From Agelaius tricolor (taxonomy: Eukaryota > Chordata > Aves > Passeriformes > Icteridae), in contig JALJCS010000015.1 of the NCBI GenBank assembly GCA_023055355.1, positions 10,223,501 to 10,287,500 on the forward strand: a DNA stretch of 64,000 nucleotides, written 5' to 3'. Positions 1-11,440 of the stretch are shown here, piece after piece (the stretch's first letter is position 1; each line of letters begins with the position of its first letter). A model generated the notes under the pieces. That model searched no databases and was not told the DNA's origin. It worked only from the letters and a program-made list of their open reading frames with translations. A program made the position numbers and the translations under genes.

Positions 1-3000
1 CACAGCCTACTAAGCTCTTTGTGCAACCTCGTCTTTCTCAAATATTCACAAGAAATATATTCAAAACCAAAATGTTCATAAGATCCTTGCCTGATATTAT
101 ACCCTCCCCTTTATTTTGAAATATCTTCATGCAAGGCTTAGGACCCTTTCACCCCCACAAATGGGGAAATTATGGTAGAGAAAGTGAACAATGCAGTTTT
201 GCAAAAAGCATTTAATCTAAAAATGAGCTATAAGAGAAACAGCCTACTGTATAGTAAATTCAGCCTCCACTGAGAAAATCTGGGTTTCAGTTTTTAGGCT
301 TCATTATTATCCATCTGTTGCACTTAGTTATCATTAACTTAGTGTTTGTCAGGATCCATTAAGGCCAATTAGCACGTCAACAAGCAGAGATAATACAGTT
401 AAATATCCATCTAAAGCCCCTTCATGCACAGTGTTCTGAGCACATACTGAAGGCAGCAGCAGGGACAAGCATGAAAACCTCCACACAGGTACCTGCTTTA
501 TTAATGCTGACCTGGAAGTGACATTTATACCAAGACACTATTTGAAATTTGGATTATCAATCACTGCAGTAATTCTTGGCTTACATGGATACTCATGAAG
601 ACAAATGACATAATATAAAACCATCAATGACAAGAAATAAGTGATTCAGCATTGTTTTAACCATAATATTGAAGGATGAAAGCCAGATGAAACTGGTGAA
701 TTAATTAATATCTTTTATTACAATGGCCAGTATAGATGTGAAGAAGCAAGGGAGAACCTCCAGAAACTGAAGTTATAAAAAAAACCTCAAACCAACAACC
801 AACCAAAACCATGCCCAACCACCAAATCACCCCCAAGCTCCCCAGTTTACAAGACTGGGAAATTTCACATAAGCAAAAAGCAGTAATTTCAGTAATATTT
901 TCTGAATCCAGCTAAGTGAGCCACTAAGATCATCCACAAACAGGCAACAAGACAGTTTACAGTATGTGAACAAACTTAACTGAGATGACAGCTGCTTTTT
1001 TTGGATGGCTTCCAGCTAAATGAATTAATACTTTGCTTAGTAGGAATGAATTCTATTTAAATTTTCTTTGAACACCTCATATCAATCATGTACCTCCAGT
1101 TTTCTCTATTTACAAGGAATAGAGTACATCAGCTAAGTCCTGAGTATTTGAATGGATGAGCAAAACTTCAGGTGTGATTTTTTTTCATTTACAAAAAAAA
1201 TGTGTTTCATCAACTTCAAAACTTACATTGTAATATATTCCTACACTTTGAAAAGTATCACTTTATCCTTTCCAAGATAAAGATAGTATGGAATAGTAGA
1301 TAGATGGAAGGCCTTATAGATCAGTCAAACCCCTGAAGGACTTGAATTTTGTTTCAGTTTTGGTTTTCTCTCCATCTTAGCCATACAATTCCCAGCTTGG
1401 ACTACAGTTACAAGAGGAAGAAAGAGAAAAGGTAATGAAATCCCTATAGCTGCTCTTCTTGAATGTGCTGGACCTCAAATGCTTAATTCTTTATAAAGCA
1501 CATTTCTACAGTAACAGACCAATGTGGGGGAAGGTAATGCAACAGGTGCAAATCTTAAAACCATTCCACAGTGCTGAACCATTTTTATATTTGCTCTTAT
1601 TTTTCAAGAGTGATTTTTAATTTAATCCAATAACCTAGGCATGCAGATCTTATTTCCAAGTCCAGAAAAAAATGCCAAGAACAGGAAGAAAACATTCAAG
1701 AAGGCATTTAAAGACTTAGAAATTTTACTGTATGGACAAAAATTTTATCAGAATAGCTGCTGAGATGTTGGTGTTTATACCCAAACCTAAAACCAATGTA
1801 ATGAATGGTATATCTTCAAATCTAAGTACCTGATCTTTGCTAAAACTTAAATTTGTACTAAACCACTTTTTGACTGGGCACCTCTCTTCTATTTATATGC
1901 CATTAAATTGCTTTAAGAAGCCTTCTGTTAAAATAGTCTGAAACAATATAAAAGCTTAAATGAGTTATTTCATTAACCTAGCTGTAGTTTAATTTGCTTG
2001 TTACACAGAAATTCCAATAGAAAAATTTGTTGTCTTCACTCTGAATTTGCATGTTATCTCCTCTAGAAGGAGAATTAAAGTTAGTGGAAATGTAACCAAG
2101 GTAGAAAACTTTTTCATTTTTCAGAGCAAGAATGACACTTGAAAGTATTGTATAAAGTTATAAGACTATGACTGAAAGTAGGAAACTATGCTTTAATTCA
2201 GCCTGAATTTATCTGACAAAAAAAGAAAATCAGTTATGACATGAAAGGACCAGCAAGAGTTACAAGCAGAAAAATTATTTAGAGCCTCACAAAAAGTATC
2301 ACTACAAAAGCAATAACCCCAGGTCACACCTGTGGTAGAGCACTCTTTTTTTTCCTTAAAAGCATTTGCCTCCTTTTTTATTTATTTTTTTTTAATGGGG
2401 ACTTCAGAGGCAGTTGTTAAACTAAAAACATCCCTTTAGGTTTGGGATGCAGCTAAAAATCAAAATCTTCCTCACTGTAGAGCAATATTACATTTCCCCC
2501 TTGCAGACTTATTTCATAAAAACGTCAGCTATTAAGTTAACATTATTTAAAGGCCTTTAGTTTGTAGTTACTGAATGCAACCTAAGCTATATCCATAAAG
2601 GTCTGACATTGATCCCTGGTTGTATAAAACATGATACAGAGAAGCACTAAATAAATAATCTGTATACTGCTTCCAAAGCATCTCTATTTATCACTGCATT
2701 AATGATAAGGATCTGATTTAAAGTGAACCCTAGCGAGGGTCAAATCCGAGCACAAGCTGTAATATGATCTGCAAGAGTGCTGATAACCTGAAACAATATG
2801 AAGAAACCCTGTCAGATAAATAAAACAAATCAGTTGTCCATTAAACAGCTCAGAAAGAGGCCAAGGAAGCTAAATATGGGCTGAACTATTTTTGTTCTTT
2901 TCTTTTAAAATTTATTTTATTTTAAAGAAGCACAGAAAAGCTACACCTGAAGATTGAGTCAGTCTAAGGCTAAAGAAATAACACTGATCAGAATAGCAAA

Positions 3001-3288
3001 GACTGATCTTTAAAAAGTCATACAGCCACCCATGAGAAAGTTCAGATGTGCTCTTGCATCTCTCAGAGACCCCGAGTATTACCACTAGCCTCTAAAAAAA
3101 TCAAAGGCAATTGTTTCCAAGGCATCATCAAATATCTGACATAAGCAGCCCAGATTATGAAAGAAAACTATTTTTAGGCTTAAATACATGAATTCTTTAA
3201 AATCTTAAAATGCAAATAAAACTATTTCATTACTTACTGAAGGAAATTCTCATTAATCCTTTTTAATTATACCAAAGGATACAAAATC
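1..3288. other. AT-rich non-coding DNA, no gene seen
   Basis: I see no open frame of note, no RNA gene and no recognisable exon here. The stretch is AT-rich with short A and T runs. The only assignable item is a CR1 remnant near 1.3 kb, listed separately. It could be intergenic or intronic; nothing in the sequence decides this. Confidence 0.7.
1288..1336 (-). mobile_element. CR1 LINE 3'-end remnant, degraded
   Basis: The plus strand reads as a worn reverse complement of an avian CR1 3' end. There is a 'ggaatag' start, a 'gatggaaggcctta' block where CR1 has 'ggttggaagggacctta', a 'tagatcag' block where CR1 has 'agatcatctag', and 'tcaaacccc' where CR1 has 'tccaacccc'. CR1 is the main LINE family of birds and other sauropsids and is usually 5'-truncated, so only its tail is found. 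The match is from memory and short. Chance similarity is possible but less likely, because the four blocks occur in the right order and spacing. Confidence 0.5.
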
Positions 3289-3654
3289 TTGTGGAAAAAC
3301 ACGGAAAAATGCTATTTAATCAGAGTCTGTCATAAATACATGAAAAACCCCAAAGTGCAAGTGGGCAGAGAGCCCTTTGTGAAGCTGCAGGCCCACGTGG
3401 AGGCCCTGCTCAGCATCCTGGGGGTTCATTCAAGTTGCTTTCCAACATCATTTGGGCCATCAAACAAAACAATGACCAGCTCAGGACAAACTTGGGAAAT
3501 TCCCATTCCAGGCCATCCTGCTGTCCTCAAACCCCATTATGCTTCAGCATGTGAAACTAAACAGATCCGTTCTGATCTTTTGGTGGTTTATGTTATTTTT
3601 GTTGTTTGCATTGTAGTAAATAAGCAACATCCCATCACTTCAGGCAGGGATTGA
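3289..3654 (+). other. 121-codon open frame with GC-rich codon-like core, unrecognised
   Basis: The frame opens with ATG at 3289 and stops at 3652-3654. Most of it is AT-rich and looks random. The core at about 3345-3425 is different: it is GC-rich, prefers G or C at third positions, and reads VGREPFVKLQAHVEALLSIL without rare codons. This resembles a piece of real coding sequence, such as an old retrocopy fragment or a captured exon. I recognise no domain, there is no clear acceptor or donor at the edges of the core, and the rest of the frame has no conserved look. A chance open frame remains the default reading. Confidence 0.2.
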
Positions 3655-4770
3655 ACAAACAAAAACTCTTTGGCCTGAAGACCACACAGATGACAGGTCA
3701 GGGAGGGAAACCAAAGCAGTGATAATTTCTCCAGACCTCATGCCCATCTTTACATTTAGAAAGAAACTCAACTAATAGTTAATAGCTTTTACTGACAGTA
3801 GAGCTACTGTCTATAGCTTATTAAATGCAGTTATTTTAAACATAAGAAATAGCAGAAAAAAAGCTTGCATTACTGGCACTGCATAAGGTTCTATTCTACT
3901 GGACACAAGATATTGTGCTTAGGTACGTGCAGAAAACACTTTCAAATTTCAGTCACTTTCTGCACACCACATTTTGCTTTGAGCAAGATTTCTTTCCCCC
4001 TCAATTCTATGAGGCTTTACACAAATCAATGAAATAAACTTCTAATTTTTCTGAAAGATCATGGAGGGAAGCAACAAATATAGAAGATTATGTATTTGCT
4101 AAGCAAAAGTCAACATCCCTCTGAAAGTTTTTCCCTCTTTCTACCTCTCCTAATGATAATGAAAACAATAATTAGCATAAAGAGGAAGGAAACCAGGTAC
4201 CTACATAAAAGAAAATATGTGACTATTAGAAGTTAAAGTCAGTAGCAAAGAATTAGGAAAACAGGAAGGTTGTGAGCAATCACAGCCATTTAGGAGGGAA
4301 AGTACAGGAGAGTGCATAGACAAATCAGGAGGGACCAGGGCACAATGGAAACAAGATGCATGTAATAAATGCTTGGGAAAACAAATGTGTTTACATCTGT
4401 GCCTTCCTCTGTCTGTTGTGTACATGTGTTTAGTGGGTTTTTTTAATATGTTTATTCCATTTTTGCCTGGATATTTAAGCACAGTGTGAAGAGATGAAGA
4501 GAGGTGCGGAGATGTTCATAAGTAAGATATAAAAATGGTTCTAAAAAGCTGAATGAAGACTCTGGACTCCAAGATTCCCATTGCTTAGCTTCAGCTATCA
4601 TATACAGAAAATTATATTTCATCAGTACAGTGGCAGATCATACACCTCTTTAAAGGAATAAAATCTTTAGACAGTATTGCCATGACCCAGGCAATCCCCA
4701 CTGAGAAAAACAAGTAGATCAATTATTTAATCAGGTGGGTTTGATCTATGTTTCAAGTAGTTTCAGAATC

Positions 4771-4812
4771 TTAATAATAAATTAATTAATAAATACATAA
4801 ATAAATAAATTC
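4771..4812. repeat. Imperfect AAT/AAAT microsatellite
   Basis: A 42-base tract consists of 'aat', 'aatt' and 'aaat' steps ending in four near-perfect 'aaat' units. It is a simple sequence repeat with no sign of another function. Confidence 0.85.
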
Positions 4813-6281
4813 CTTTAAGACATATATATGGAGGAATAGGATAATAAACAATATGCTAATAAATGAATTGCCAACTAGAACTTTGTCTAATGAGATCCTG
4901 TACCAAAAAGCCTGGATGGGAGAAGCTGAGTTCTGTATGCTAGCCAAAGATCTTGGTAAATATGGGAACTCAGTCACAGAAAAGTGAAAGAGATTCAAAA
5001 CAATATAAGACAAAGATGCAAGCTAGCCTGACAATTCTGATCTTTGTCATAATTAAAAATATCACAGAATCAAAAGGTTTCATCAATATAACAATTTTTA
5101 CTGAAACTACTGATAAAACTGTAAAGTAGAACTGATACCTCTGACACTATTTCAAATTACTTATATTGAAATGTTTAACCTGGAACTTTCCTGTAATTTT
5201 GCTTTACTCAATTTATGCATTTGCTTAAATTATAAATGTAATGTTTTAGTTAATGGTTCTAATTCACTTGGAATTCCTTTTCTAAACAGTCCCTCCAGGT
5301 TTTACAACCAAGACATGTGGGCTGGGCTACTGTCCTTTAAAGTCAGTGATAGTGAAGCAGCTGCTGTGGAACTGGTGGGAACTGGGCTTCCTCAAGTGTA
5401 TGTGCCTAACAGAATACTTTCATTTTTCTGACAATGTACGTTACCAATGTAAAAGGAAAGAGCTGTTCTCAAAACAATTTCTCTGATAGTCAAATGCAAT
5501 ATCACAACTTCCTAGTGACAAGTTTTCTGGTGAGAGAGGAGTTAAGTTTGGTCCTTCTGCTGCATTATTCAGGTACCAAACAACTCACTCCATTCAAAAG
5601 AGATAAAAAAAATGGGAGTTGTATTATTGGAGCAGACAATCCTGTGTTTGCACCATAAAATGTACCAGGAAATTTTACATTCAGGTTCTGCCCAGATTTA
5701 CGCTCTGAGAAATGTGATTTAGGAAAAAAACTGTGTGTGAATGTTTCAGGCACATAACTTTTATGAAACCAGTGCTCTGCTGCCTGGAGCTGTGGCCTGG
5801 CTGTGTGAGACAAGTGCAGTGGGGCAAAGACAAACTGAAGCTTTTCCTCCAAGGTCACTATTAATTACCCTTCTGTTCTGCCCACTCCCCATTTATCTTA
5901 AGTAAAACCATGTTAACAAGATGATTATACACCTATTTAAAGGAATAAAAATATTTATTGTCTGAAACTCCATTAGAAGTGCCTGCTCAGGACTCTGACA
6001 TGCTCTGCAGACCCAGGCAGTAAGCTGTGAGCAGCAGCTTCACAAACATCTGGTTTTCCAGGCTTTGTGCTGAAGCCTCCAACTACTTCCCTTGCAAAAC
6101 TGTGTGCAGTTAATTTTATTTCTATGAACTAGGAAGAATTTCATTAAAATATCCAAAGTAAATTTAGTGAAAAGACAGTTTTCATTTTAAAAACCTGAGA
6201 AAATATTAGAAATAGAGCATTTTTAAGGCAGCTACCATAAAAGTCAATATTTGTACATTATTCATGATCTTTTGGGCATAA

Positions 6282-6299
6282 TTTTTTTTTTTTTTTTTT
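6282..6299. repeat. 18-base T run
   Basis: An uninterrupted run of 18 T follows 'ggcata a'. On the minus strand this is a poly(A) run, as could be left by a retroposed copy lying to its right in plus coordinates. I see no recognisable gene or element in the bases to the right, so plain slippage is the simpler explanation. Confidence 0.85.
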
Positions 6300-9200
6300 G
6301 CATTTTAGAAGGCTGCATCCCTAGGCAATTGCCTAACTCTGATTTGCAAATTGCTTTTAACATGTATTTAGGCAGAACATGCTGAAACTTCTGGATCTCT
6401 TAGGAAGCCAAAATGCTGCATATTACTGGCCAATTATGTGATCACTCCCAAAGTACTAAATATTATTACAAAATCTGAAACAATCAAGGCTGCACTTAAT
6501 CCCTAGTATATGTGGGACACATTCACTAATTTCTAAGATTTCTCTACCACCTGAAAATTGGAAGCTTGTTGCAGGGTAAATTACAATTGCAGTGGTGACT
6601 GTACTGATACAGAATGTGGGGATTCTCTGTGCATCTCTGTGTGTGTGTACTGCTGTGGCCCTGGGAGCTGCAGCCCCGTAACCAGGGGGTCCAAAACCCC
6701 CCAAAGCACTGCCAGGAGAGGGACAGGCACAGCAAAGGCAGAAGCCTTTTCCTCTCTGACACTGTCCTTTATTCAATATCTGCCCTCCATGGATTGCATC
6801 CCTGTGGGAACCTAGAGGACCATTTCCAGAACTTCAGCCAGTTTTTGAGGTTATTATAGATAAATCAGACTCCTTTTCCTCCCTTAGCTGGCCATCCCCC
6901 CACACAGAGGATCCTAAAGAATACTGTGTAGTTCCCTGCATGCATAGCTCTGGATTTCCCCACCAGTTGTCACACTCCTTCAGAAGCACACCATGAGTTC
7001 TGTTCATGGTCTTTATGCTACTCAATCTACAGCTTGCAGCAACACCTCTGTCCTCAGCTGGGTTTAGGAGTGTGCTGCACCTCAGAGCCCTCACCAACTT
7101 TGATGCCTACTGATACAGGTGCCTGCACTGACTCATATTCTCATATGAGTTTGTTTATTACTTTACCATCACTGTGAAAATCAGGCCATAAAAAACCTTG
7201 GAGGAGCCACTGAACTCACTCAGAAATATTGGTTCAAACAATTTTTGCAATGACAAAAGACAAAAATACAAAAAGTATTAAATCCTATATTTAACATCAG
7301 GCATTTCATTTTGAGATGCTTCTAAGGAAAATTAGACACAAGATAAAGAGCATCCACAAAAAAAAGACAAAAAGAAAGTTCTCATCTTCCCTCTTTTTTT
7401 TCCTTCTTCCTTGGAGGACACATGCCTGAATCCCCCAGTTCCTGGGAATGTCCTAATTATCTGCATGCAGTGTATAGCTCCACCTCTTGCAGATTTTAGT
7501 GCCTGCTCCAGTAAATGCTTATTTTACTTGAAGAGAAGAGGTTCCCATATCTCCAGCCCAAGACAACCAGACAACTTCTTGGAGGTATGAGCACACACTC
7601 AACAAAAGTAACCTGAATTTTCAAATTTTTTAAGGTAATGCAATGCACACAGACTGATAAGAAGAATTATAGAATATTAATTTTGGATGACCAAATCTAT
7701 ATTTTTCACATACTGTGACATTCAGACAGCTTCCAACAGCTCTGTCACTAAGCAAGTCGAACTCTGCATCTCAAAAATGCTGCATACCATTATTTAATGT
7801 TGCAATGCTTGTGGTAAAAAGGAATTTAAATCATTAACTACCTCAAGTAAATGTTGAATAATTTTATCAAAGACAAAGGAGGTTTGTTTTCTACACAACC
7901 ACAAATCTGACCTGCTGATGTTTTTCAAGCAGCCACTTTGTGTTTTCTACACTGACAAGAAATCCCATGTGTTCACACCGTGTCACAGCACAGAAGTAAG
8001 TCAGCCATGGATTAACTTCCATATGTTCTTTTAATTGATTTAACAAATATAGATAAGATAAAGATACTTATGTGGCATTGTAAAAAGCACAGACTAAGAC
8101 CCGGTCACCTTCTGCCCCTCCTCAGCACAGACCTTTGTGGGTATTTCCTGTGGAAGGAGCTGAATTTACAGCACATTTGCAGGAATTTAAGAAGGATGAC
8201 ACACAGGAGAGAGGGGATTCAGTTTTAGCTCCTTGATAAAATTAGTATCACAAACTTAAAACTCTCAAAATACTTCCAAAATTGCTTTCTTTGCAGTTTA
8301 AAATAATACTAATGATATGTTTCCAAGCCTAATTGCTATGATTTCACTTGTGTGGGGATTTATAATCCATTTTAATCTCTCACAGAACACACCCATTAAA
8401 GCAGAAATCAGCTTTCTAGACACCCCAGAGAACTAGAAGCCTTTAAAAGAATATTTTACTGTCCCTTTGCAGATCACTCCCAGATTGCCTAGCTTTCAGG
8501 CTGAGGCTCAGAATGGATGCAGGGGCTTGTTTCATTTGGTCATCCCACATTACATGCTGAGACAGTGACGATCTGTGGGAATTCACTCACCCGCTCGGAA
8601 TTCTACATTTTATAAGAGAGAAAATGTCACATGTGGTCAGCCTCCTTCCCTTTTATGGCTGACTTTTATTATTCACTCCTGCCTCTTGCTGCCTATACCT
8701 CCTGAGCAAATGTTCAAAATTCTATTCAAATTGCAGAAGCCTACTTCCTCTGCAGAGAATAATACGGATTCAAAGGAGGACAAGTGTTGTTTATTAGCAA
8801 TTATCATGAAAGTCCTTCCTGTAATTAACCTCAGCTTCATGGACACTACTATTTGCACTTCAGCTATCTCATAAACAGGGGCCACATTTCCATTATTGTT
8901 AGGGGAGATGAGTCATTGCAGAAGAATGCTTATCTCAAGTCAGTTTTAACTAGCTTTTGTCTGCATGAGATATTAGTCACTGGTACCTACAAGATTACAA
9001 GAAAGTCTGGATTTCGGCTTCTTTTTTAAAAACCTCTTTCCTCTTGCCCGTCAGAGGTTCAGAATTCATCAGTAACAGCATAAAGGCCGAGAAGTTTATA
9101 AATGCTCTTTTCAATTAAACCTACACTTTTTGTCTGTATGATCACTGAATCATAACCAAGAAGAATTCCAGATTCTGCCCAACTAATGGGAGGTCTAAGA

Positions 9201-9567
9201 CACTGAAAACCCCAACATTTGCTCCGTAGGCCATAAAGAGACAATGGTGAAGGATTTGTTTTAACATTTTTCAAGCTCTCAAAGAAAGCTGAGCCACAAA
9301 TCAGTGCAGTGATGTATGCCTTCTGCTTGGTGAAAAAACTCCCAAACAACCCCCACTTTATTCACAAGACACAGTCAAAAATGAAAATACAATGGCAATG
9401 CACATTCCTAGACTTTTGCTTTGCATTTCCCTTTTTACTTATAATTGAACAGTCTCACCATTGGAGATGTTAATAAAAAGAGTTATCACATAGAACTTGA
9501 ATGTAGATTTCTGTTCTTTAAATTAAAAAGGCTAAAAACCTGATAGCTTCTCATGACCTAAAAACAC

Positions 9568-9625
9568 ATGCAGGCCAAATTTCTCGGTCTCAGAGCTACC
9601 TACAGGTATTCACCACAAGACCTGG
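9568..9625. repeat. Possible ancient amniote interspersed repeat fragment
   Basis: The segment carries 'caggccaaattt', 'ggtctcag' and 'tacaggtattcacc'. This order resembles a widespread old sauropsid repeat that reads roughly 'aggccaaattctgctctcag' followed by 'ttacaccggtgtaaat'. Identification is from memory and the copy is very worn. Confidence 0.25.
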
Positions 9626-10059
9626 GCCCTTCTGAAGGGTATTCAAGAATATCTTTACATGTTTTACATCAACAGAAGGAGTACAGAGTAAAGGTAAAGC
9701 TTTACTAGCAATAGAGTATTAAACAGCATAGTTGTGACTCACAATCTGACTGCATCCTAAATTAAAACCTGATTCAAAGGGGCATAGCTAAATAAGCAAA
9801 GTAGTTAAATGCATACAGGCTACCAAGCAGAACTCCCAGAATAATAAAACCATTAATTAAGACTAACTGGACTTGAAATTCTTCCCATACTCACTGCTTA
9901 GAGTAATTTCATTTCACATTCCCAAGTGTTAATTCAGACAGCTACATCAAAGCCTGCAGAAATTTATGTAAACTGTGAGGTCAGAGATGAAAATATTCCT
10001 TTACTTTATATTCAAGTTTACTGGGCATTCGTCATTTTACTGTTATTTTCCTCTTGTAG

Positions 10060-10148
10060 GAAATGCCAGGTAACAGCAAGTGTGAGGAGCAGACCTGGGT
10101 TACTGCATGCAAAAGCATCCATATTTCTACATCCATTTTGCTGCACTG
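10060..10148 (+). other. Candidate exon flanked by good splice sites
   Basis: The 89-base segment is preceded by a pyrimidine-rich tract ending 'cctcttgtag' (AG at 10058-10059) and followed by 'ctg' then 'gtaagt', a near-ideal donor at 10149. Two of the three plus-strand frames are open through it. A further good acceptor ('ttctttcccag') ends at 10331, so a short intron of 183 bases is possible. Joining the segments in the frame reading KCQVTASVR gives a continuation of about 20 codons before a stop. No domain is recognised. It could be a non-coding RNA exon, a coding exon of an unknown gene, or a chance pairing of splice-like motifs, which is common in long introns. Confidence 0.18.
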
Positions 10149-11351
10149 GTAAGTTCTAGAAAAAAATAAGGCTTTTTCTCTATTTTTTAATCATTTTTGA
10201 ATGCTGCTGGTACACATTACATTTGACCCTAATAAGGCTGAATGCCATTCTCTTGACGAGGTTTTTTCAATGTATACAGTGAAACAACTGCAGACATAAA
10301 TTGTGTACAAGCTTGTTTTTTTCTTTCCCAGTGGGAGTGGCAACTGAAATCTGGACCTTTGCCACGTTGGTTGTGCAATTCAGATCACAGTACTTATAGA
10401 GACAGGATGGTCAGTGCACCAGCATACTAATGCAGCTGACTGCCAGACTGGCCTTTGTTAGTATTTTATAAATTAAAGTAAAACCACAGTTTAATGTCAG
10501 ACCCTTCCACGTAATTCTAGACATGGAACATAACTTCTGGTCTCACCACCTACTTCTAAGAGATAGCTTTCTAAACTCACTGTAAAAGTTCTCAGCAGTG
10601 ATATTGGAGTTTTCAAATATATTACAGAGAAAACAAATAATATTTATCCTTTTTTTTTCCCACTGAAGCCCATGAATATACAACTATATGGCTTTCTGTT
10701 GTGCATGAGAATTATCTAACAGTTTGCTACAATCACTTTCTGGTTAAGACAAAAGAGAAATCAGCTTTGTAATAACATAACAAGCCTAAATAAATCATCA
10801 TAGCACTTATATGGTTCATCCAGAATATCGAATGTGATTTTTAGTCAGTTCTCCTCTTTTAGGGGTAACACACTGACATATTAAACAATTTTAATGATAA
10901 TAGGAAATAAATCACAAACAATTGGACTACAGCACATTATATTCCAGTATCACATCAAAAGTTAACAAACCTACTGTGTTCAGTTTTCATTTGCAGTGTT
11001 TTCATATTCATTAATCTTTTAACATAAAATACTTTTTCATGAAGAAAAGGGAAAAAAATCACATTAAAAGATAGGGACATTTGGAAAAGCTGCTATGACA
11101 ATCTCTACATTTTCAGAGGAAAGGGAAACATTTTTAAAAGATGCATTACTAGTTTCGAAATAATTTCTCTTTTTGCATGTGCAGTAGGGTAGGAATTACT
11201 TTTTCAGCCTGGAGTTACTGACAGGGATTATACCGAATAAACTCTGTTAGCTTTCCCTTCTGCCCAGCCTTTAAAGCATACTTAATTATAACGAAATGGT
11301 ACTTTGCTCTGTCAACAAGTTGTGAAGTCACTTGCTCAACCTTTTTCCTTT

Positions 11352-11440
11352 CATTCCCTCTGCTATTCCTCTTCTCTGGACCTGTTTAATTTTTGCATTT
11401 CCTGATTTTTATCTTGGGAAAACAAAAGGCAGCTGCACTA
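11352..11440 (-). mobile_element. Degraded CR1 internal fragment
   Basis: The plus strand reads 'cctctgctattcctcttctctggacctgtt', given here in words as a CTCTGG-centred block, and is followed about 25 bases later by 'cttgggaaaacaaaa'. In reverse-complemented avian CR1 copies, a 'cttctctggac' block is followed at similar distance by 'gaggggcccaaaact'. The orientation agrees with the other CR1 remnants in the window. The copy is heavily diverged and the assignment is from memory. Confidence 0.35.

Larger units (their letters stand above)
3655..9500. other. Non-coding DNA with a mildly GC-rich part at 6.55-7.10 kb
   Basis: No gene is supported. Between about 6550 and 7100 the sequence is richer in G and C, and several short frames are open on both strands over the same bases. 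That is what composition alone produces; none shows a known domain. The rest is AT-rich with homopolymer runs. Around 7160-7195 the text 'gaaaatcaggccat' resembles the tail of an old amniote repeat, but the fragment is too short to call. Confidence 0.6.

Noticed and set aside
5055..5085. CR1-like start 'atcacagaatcaaaaggttt'
   Set aside because: The similarity is about 20 bases and no further CR1 blocks follow.
6672..6690. CTCF-like site in 'gtaaccagggggtcc'
   Set aside because: Only the central AGGGGG part fits the CTCF core; the left CCA block and the final C are missing.
6456..6859. Overlapping frames of 72-106 codons on both strands
   Set aside because: Four frames are open over the same mildly GC-rich bases, including both strands, and none has a domain. 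Composition explains this.
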